Source: Mycobacterium vicinigordonae (lineage in GTDB: Bacteria > Actinomycetota > Actinomycetes > Mycobacteriales > Mycobacteriaceae). From it: 64,000 nt of DNA. A program made the position numbers and the translations under genes. How positions within the stretch are numbered: position 1 is the stretch's first letter; each line of letters opens with the position of its first letter. Positions 63,151 to 64,000 of the stretch are shown in pieces. Below the pieces are notes generated by a model. That model made no database searches and was not told the DNA's origin. It saw only the letters and a program-made list of their open reading frames with translations. The stretch covers positions 6,138,001 to 6,202,000 of the forward strand of contig NZ_CP059165.1 in NCBI RefSeq assembly GCF_013466425.1. The letters run 5' to 3'.

Positions 63151-64000
63151 ATGAACGAGCCCCAGGAATTCCTGCGTAATCGAGTGCGGCCCGATCATCC
63201 GGCGGCCCCACGCCCGCCGGAGCCACCGTCGGCGGGCCCCCGAGCCGCCCAATCCCCCGGCTTTTCGCCGCCGCCCGCTGCACCTGCCGGGGTTCGGCCC
63301 CCGCAGCCTGTCCCTCGCCCTACCCCGCCGCCATCGACTCCAACAGCGCCGCCACGCGGGGACGGGCCACCTCCGCCGCCACCACCAACCGAGGCAACTT
63401 CCGCCCCAACGGACGACACTAAAACACCTCCCCCGGCGCCGCGCACGGAGTCGCCGCCACACCCGGCGCCGCCGACTCACCAGCAAGCTCCGCCCGTCCC
63501 GCATTTCGTCCCGCCACCGGTGCCAGGGGTTCCGGCTCCAGCTGCGGCGCCAGTTCCGGAACCGGCTCCACTACCTCCCCCACCGGTTTCCGCTCCGGCT
63601 CCGCGCCCGACACCGGCTCCGCCTGTTCTGCCACCACACGGCAGTGCGCCGCCGCACCCAGCCCCGCACCACCCGCCGGCCCCGCCGCCCCAGCACCGCC
63701 CGCCGACACCTCAGCACCATCCGCCGGCCCCGCCCCAACACCATCCGCCGGCCCCGCCGCAGTCGGCTCCGGCTTCCGCGCCCCAATCGCCGGCCCCGCC
63801 GCCGAGTTTCTGGCAGGGCCCTGCTGCGGGTGCGGCGCGCAGCGCCTCCCAGCCGACCGACCGCGGCTGGCGGCGCATGGTAAGGGTGGCCACCTTCGGG
63901 CTCGTCACGCCCGGACCGTCCGCCGCGCAACGCGACACCGCTCAGTTCGAAGTGGCGATCCGCACTGCCCTGCACGGCAATCACAAAGTCGGCGTGCTCG
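63151..64000 (+). CDS. Proline-rich EspI-like protein, N-terminal part, open at right edge
   Basis: A frame of over 283 codons with no stop before the window end. GAGGAG precedes ATG 63151. The first 230 residues are Pro/Ala/His-rich and disordered; then QPTDRGWRRMVRVATFGLVT begins the globular part, and AIRTALHGNHKVGVL leads into what should be the P-loop (outside). This is the layout of EspI/Rv3860, SRP- or ParA-like ATPases of ESX secretion. The M. tuberculosis order gltB-Rv3860 supports it. The ATPase motif itself cannot be seen. Confidence 0.85.
   Translation, partial: MNEPQEFLRNRVRPDHPAAPRPPEPPSAGPRAAQSPGFSPPPAAPAGVRPPQPVPRPTPPPSTPTAPPRGDGPPPPPPPTEATSAPTDDTKTPPPAPRTESPPHPAPPTHQQAPPVPHFVPPPVPGVPAPAAAPVPEPAPLPPPPVSAPAPRPTPAPPVLPPHGSAPPHPAPHHPPAPPPQHRPPTPQHHPPAPPQHHPPAPPQSAPASAPQSPAPPPSFWQGPAAGAARSASQPTDRGWRRMVRVATFGLVTPGPSAAQRDTAQFEVAIRTALHGNHKVGVL

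Noticed and set aside
62686..63504. Minus-strand frame of 272 codons overlapping the EspI-like gene
   Set aside because: Low-complexity Arg/Gly/Trp-rich translation that mirrors the proline-rich coding strand; no start signal.

Overview
The window is high-GC actinobacterial DNA from a Mycobacterium. Its two flanks match, gene for gene as I remember it, the Mycobacterium tuberculosis segment Rv3840-Rv3860: bfrB, glpQ1, sodA, espR, the hns-like gene, rraA, ethA/ethR, a PHP-domain gene, gltD, gltB and an EspI-like gene. In M. tuberculosis ethR is followed directly by the PHP gene. Here about 43 kb lies between them, so this is a non-tuberculous mycobacterium. The Rv3848 counterpart is also missing and the Rv3844/3845 interval is replaced by intergenic DNA, one small ORF and a DnaA-box cluster.

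Left flank (1-11.7 kb): an LCP-family C-terminus, ferritin with two IdeR boxes, GlpQ1, a zinc-ribbon/DUF4328-like membrane protein, a new 50-residue membrane ORF, SodA, an Rv3847-like protein, EspR, Rv3850/Rv3851-like proteins, an Hns-like protein with PAKKA repeats, RraA, the EthA/EthR pair with a duplicated EthR operator, and a third-type DinB polymerase.

Accessory island (about 11.7-53.6 kb): an SDR and a zinc-type alcohol dehydrogenase; a complete Mce importer operon read leftward (yrbEA, yrbEB, mceA-F, a Mce-associated protein and four exported proteins); a TetR regulator; a thiolase homologue lacking its catalytic residues; an aldehyde dehydrogenase; two luciferase-like flavin enzymes; an acetoacetate-decarboxylase-fold protein lacking its lysine; four SDRs in all; two closely related P450s; two more TetR regulators; three acyl-CoA synthetases; an alpha/beta hydrolase; a MenB/BadI-like crotonase; a degenerate RibBA; two ACMSD-type amidohydrolases; a second crotonase lacking both usual glutamates; a side-by-side acyl-CoA dehydrogenase pair; and a SnoaL-like protein. 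The natural reading is an import-and-degrade system for a hydrophobic, probably cyclic lipid (sterol-, terpenoid- or alicyclic-like): Mce uptake, P450 oxidation, CoA activation, beta-oxidation and ring or C-C cleavage. The substrate cannot be read from sequence.

A common operator, GTGARCGYTCAC, sits inside promoters of the Mce operon and the aldehyde dehydrogenase and upstream of the amidohydrolase/P450 operon, with a half-site at the start of the thiolase operon. This suggests one TetR-type switch for import and part of the catabolism. Other palindromes mark further regulators.

Right flank (53.6-64 kb): PHP-domain protein, Rv3857c-like membrane protein, a further LLM enzyme, a 44-residue ORF, glutamate synthase (gltB, gltD), and the start of a proline-rich EspI-like protein running off the end. 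I saw no transposase, integrase, tRNA, rRNA or CRISPR array.
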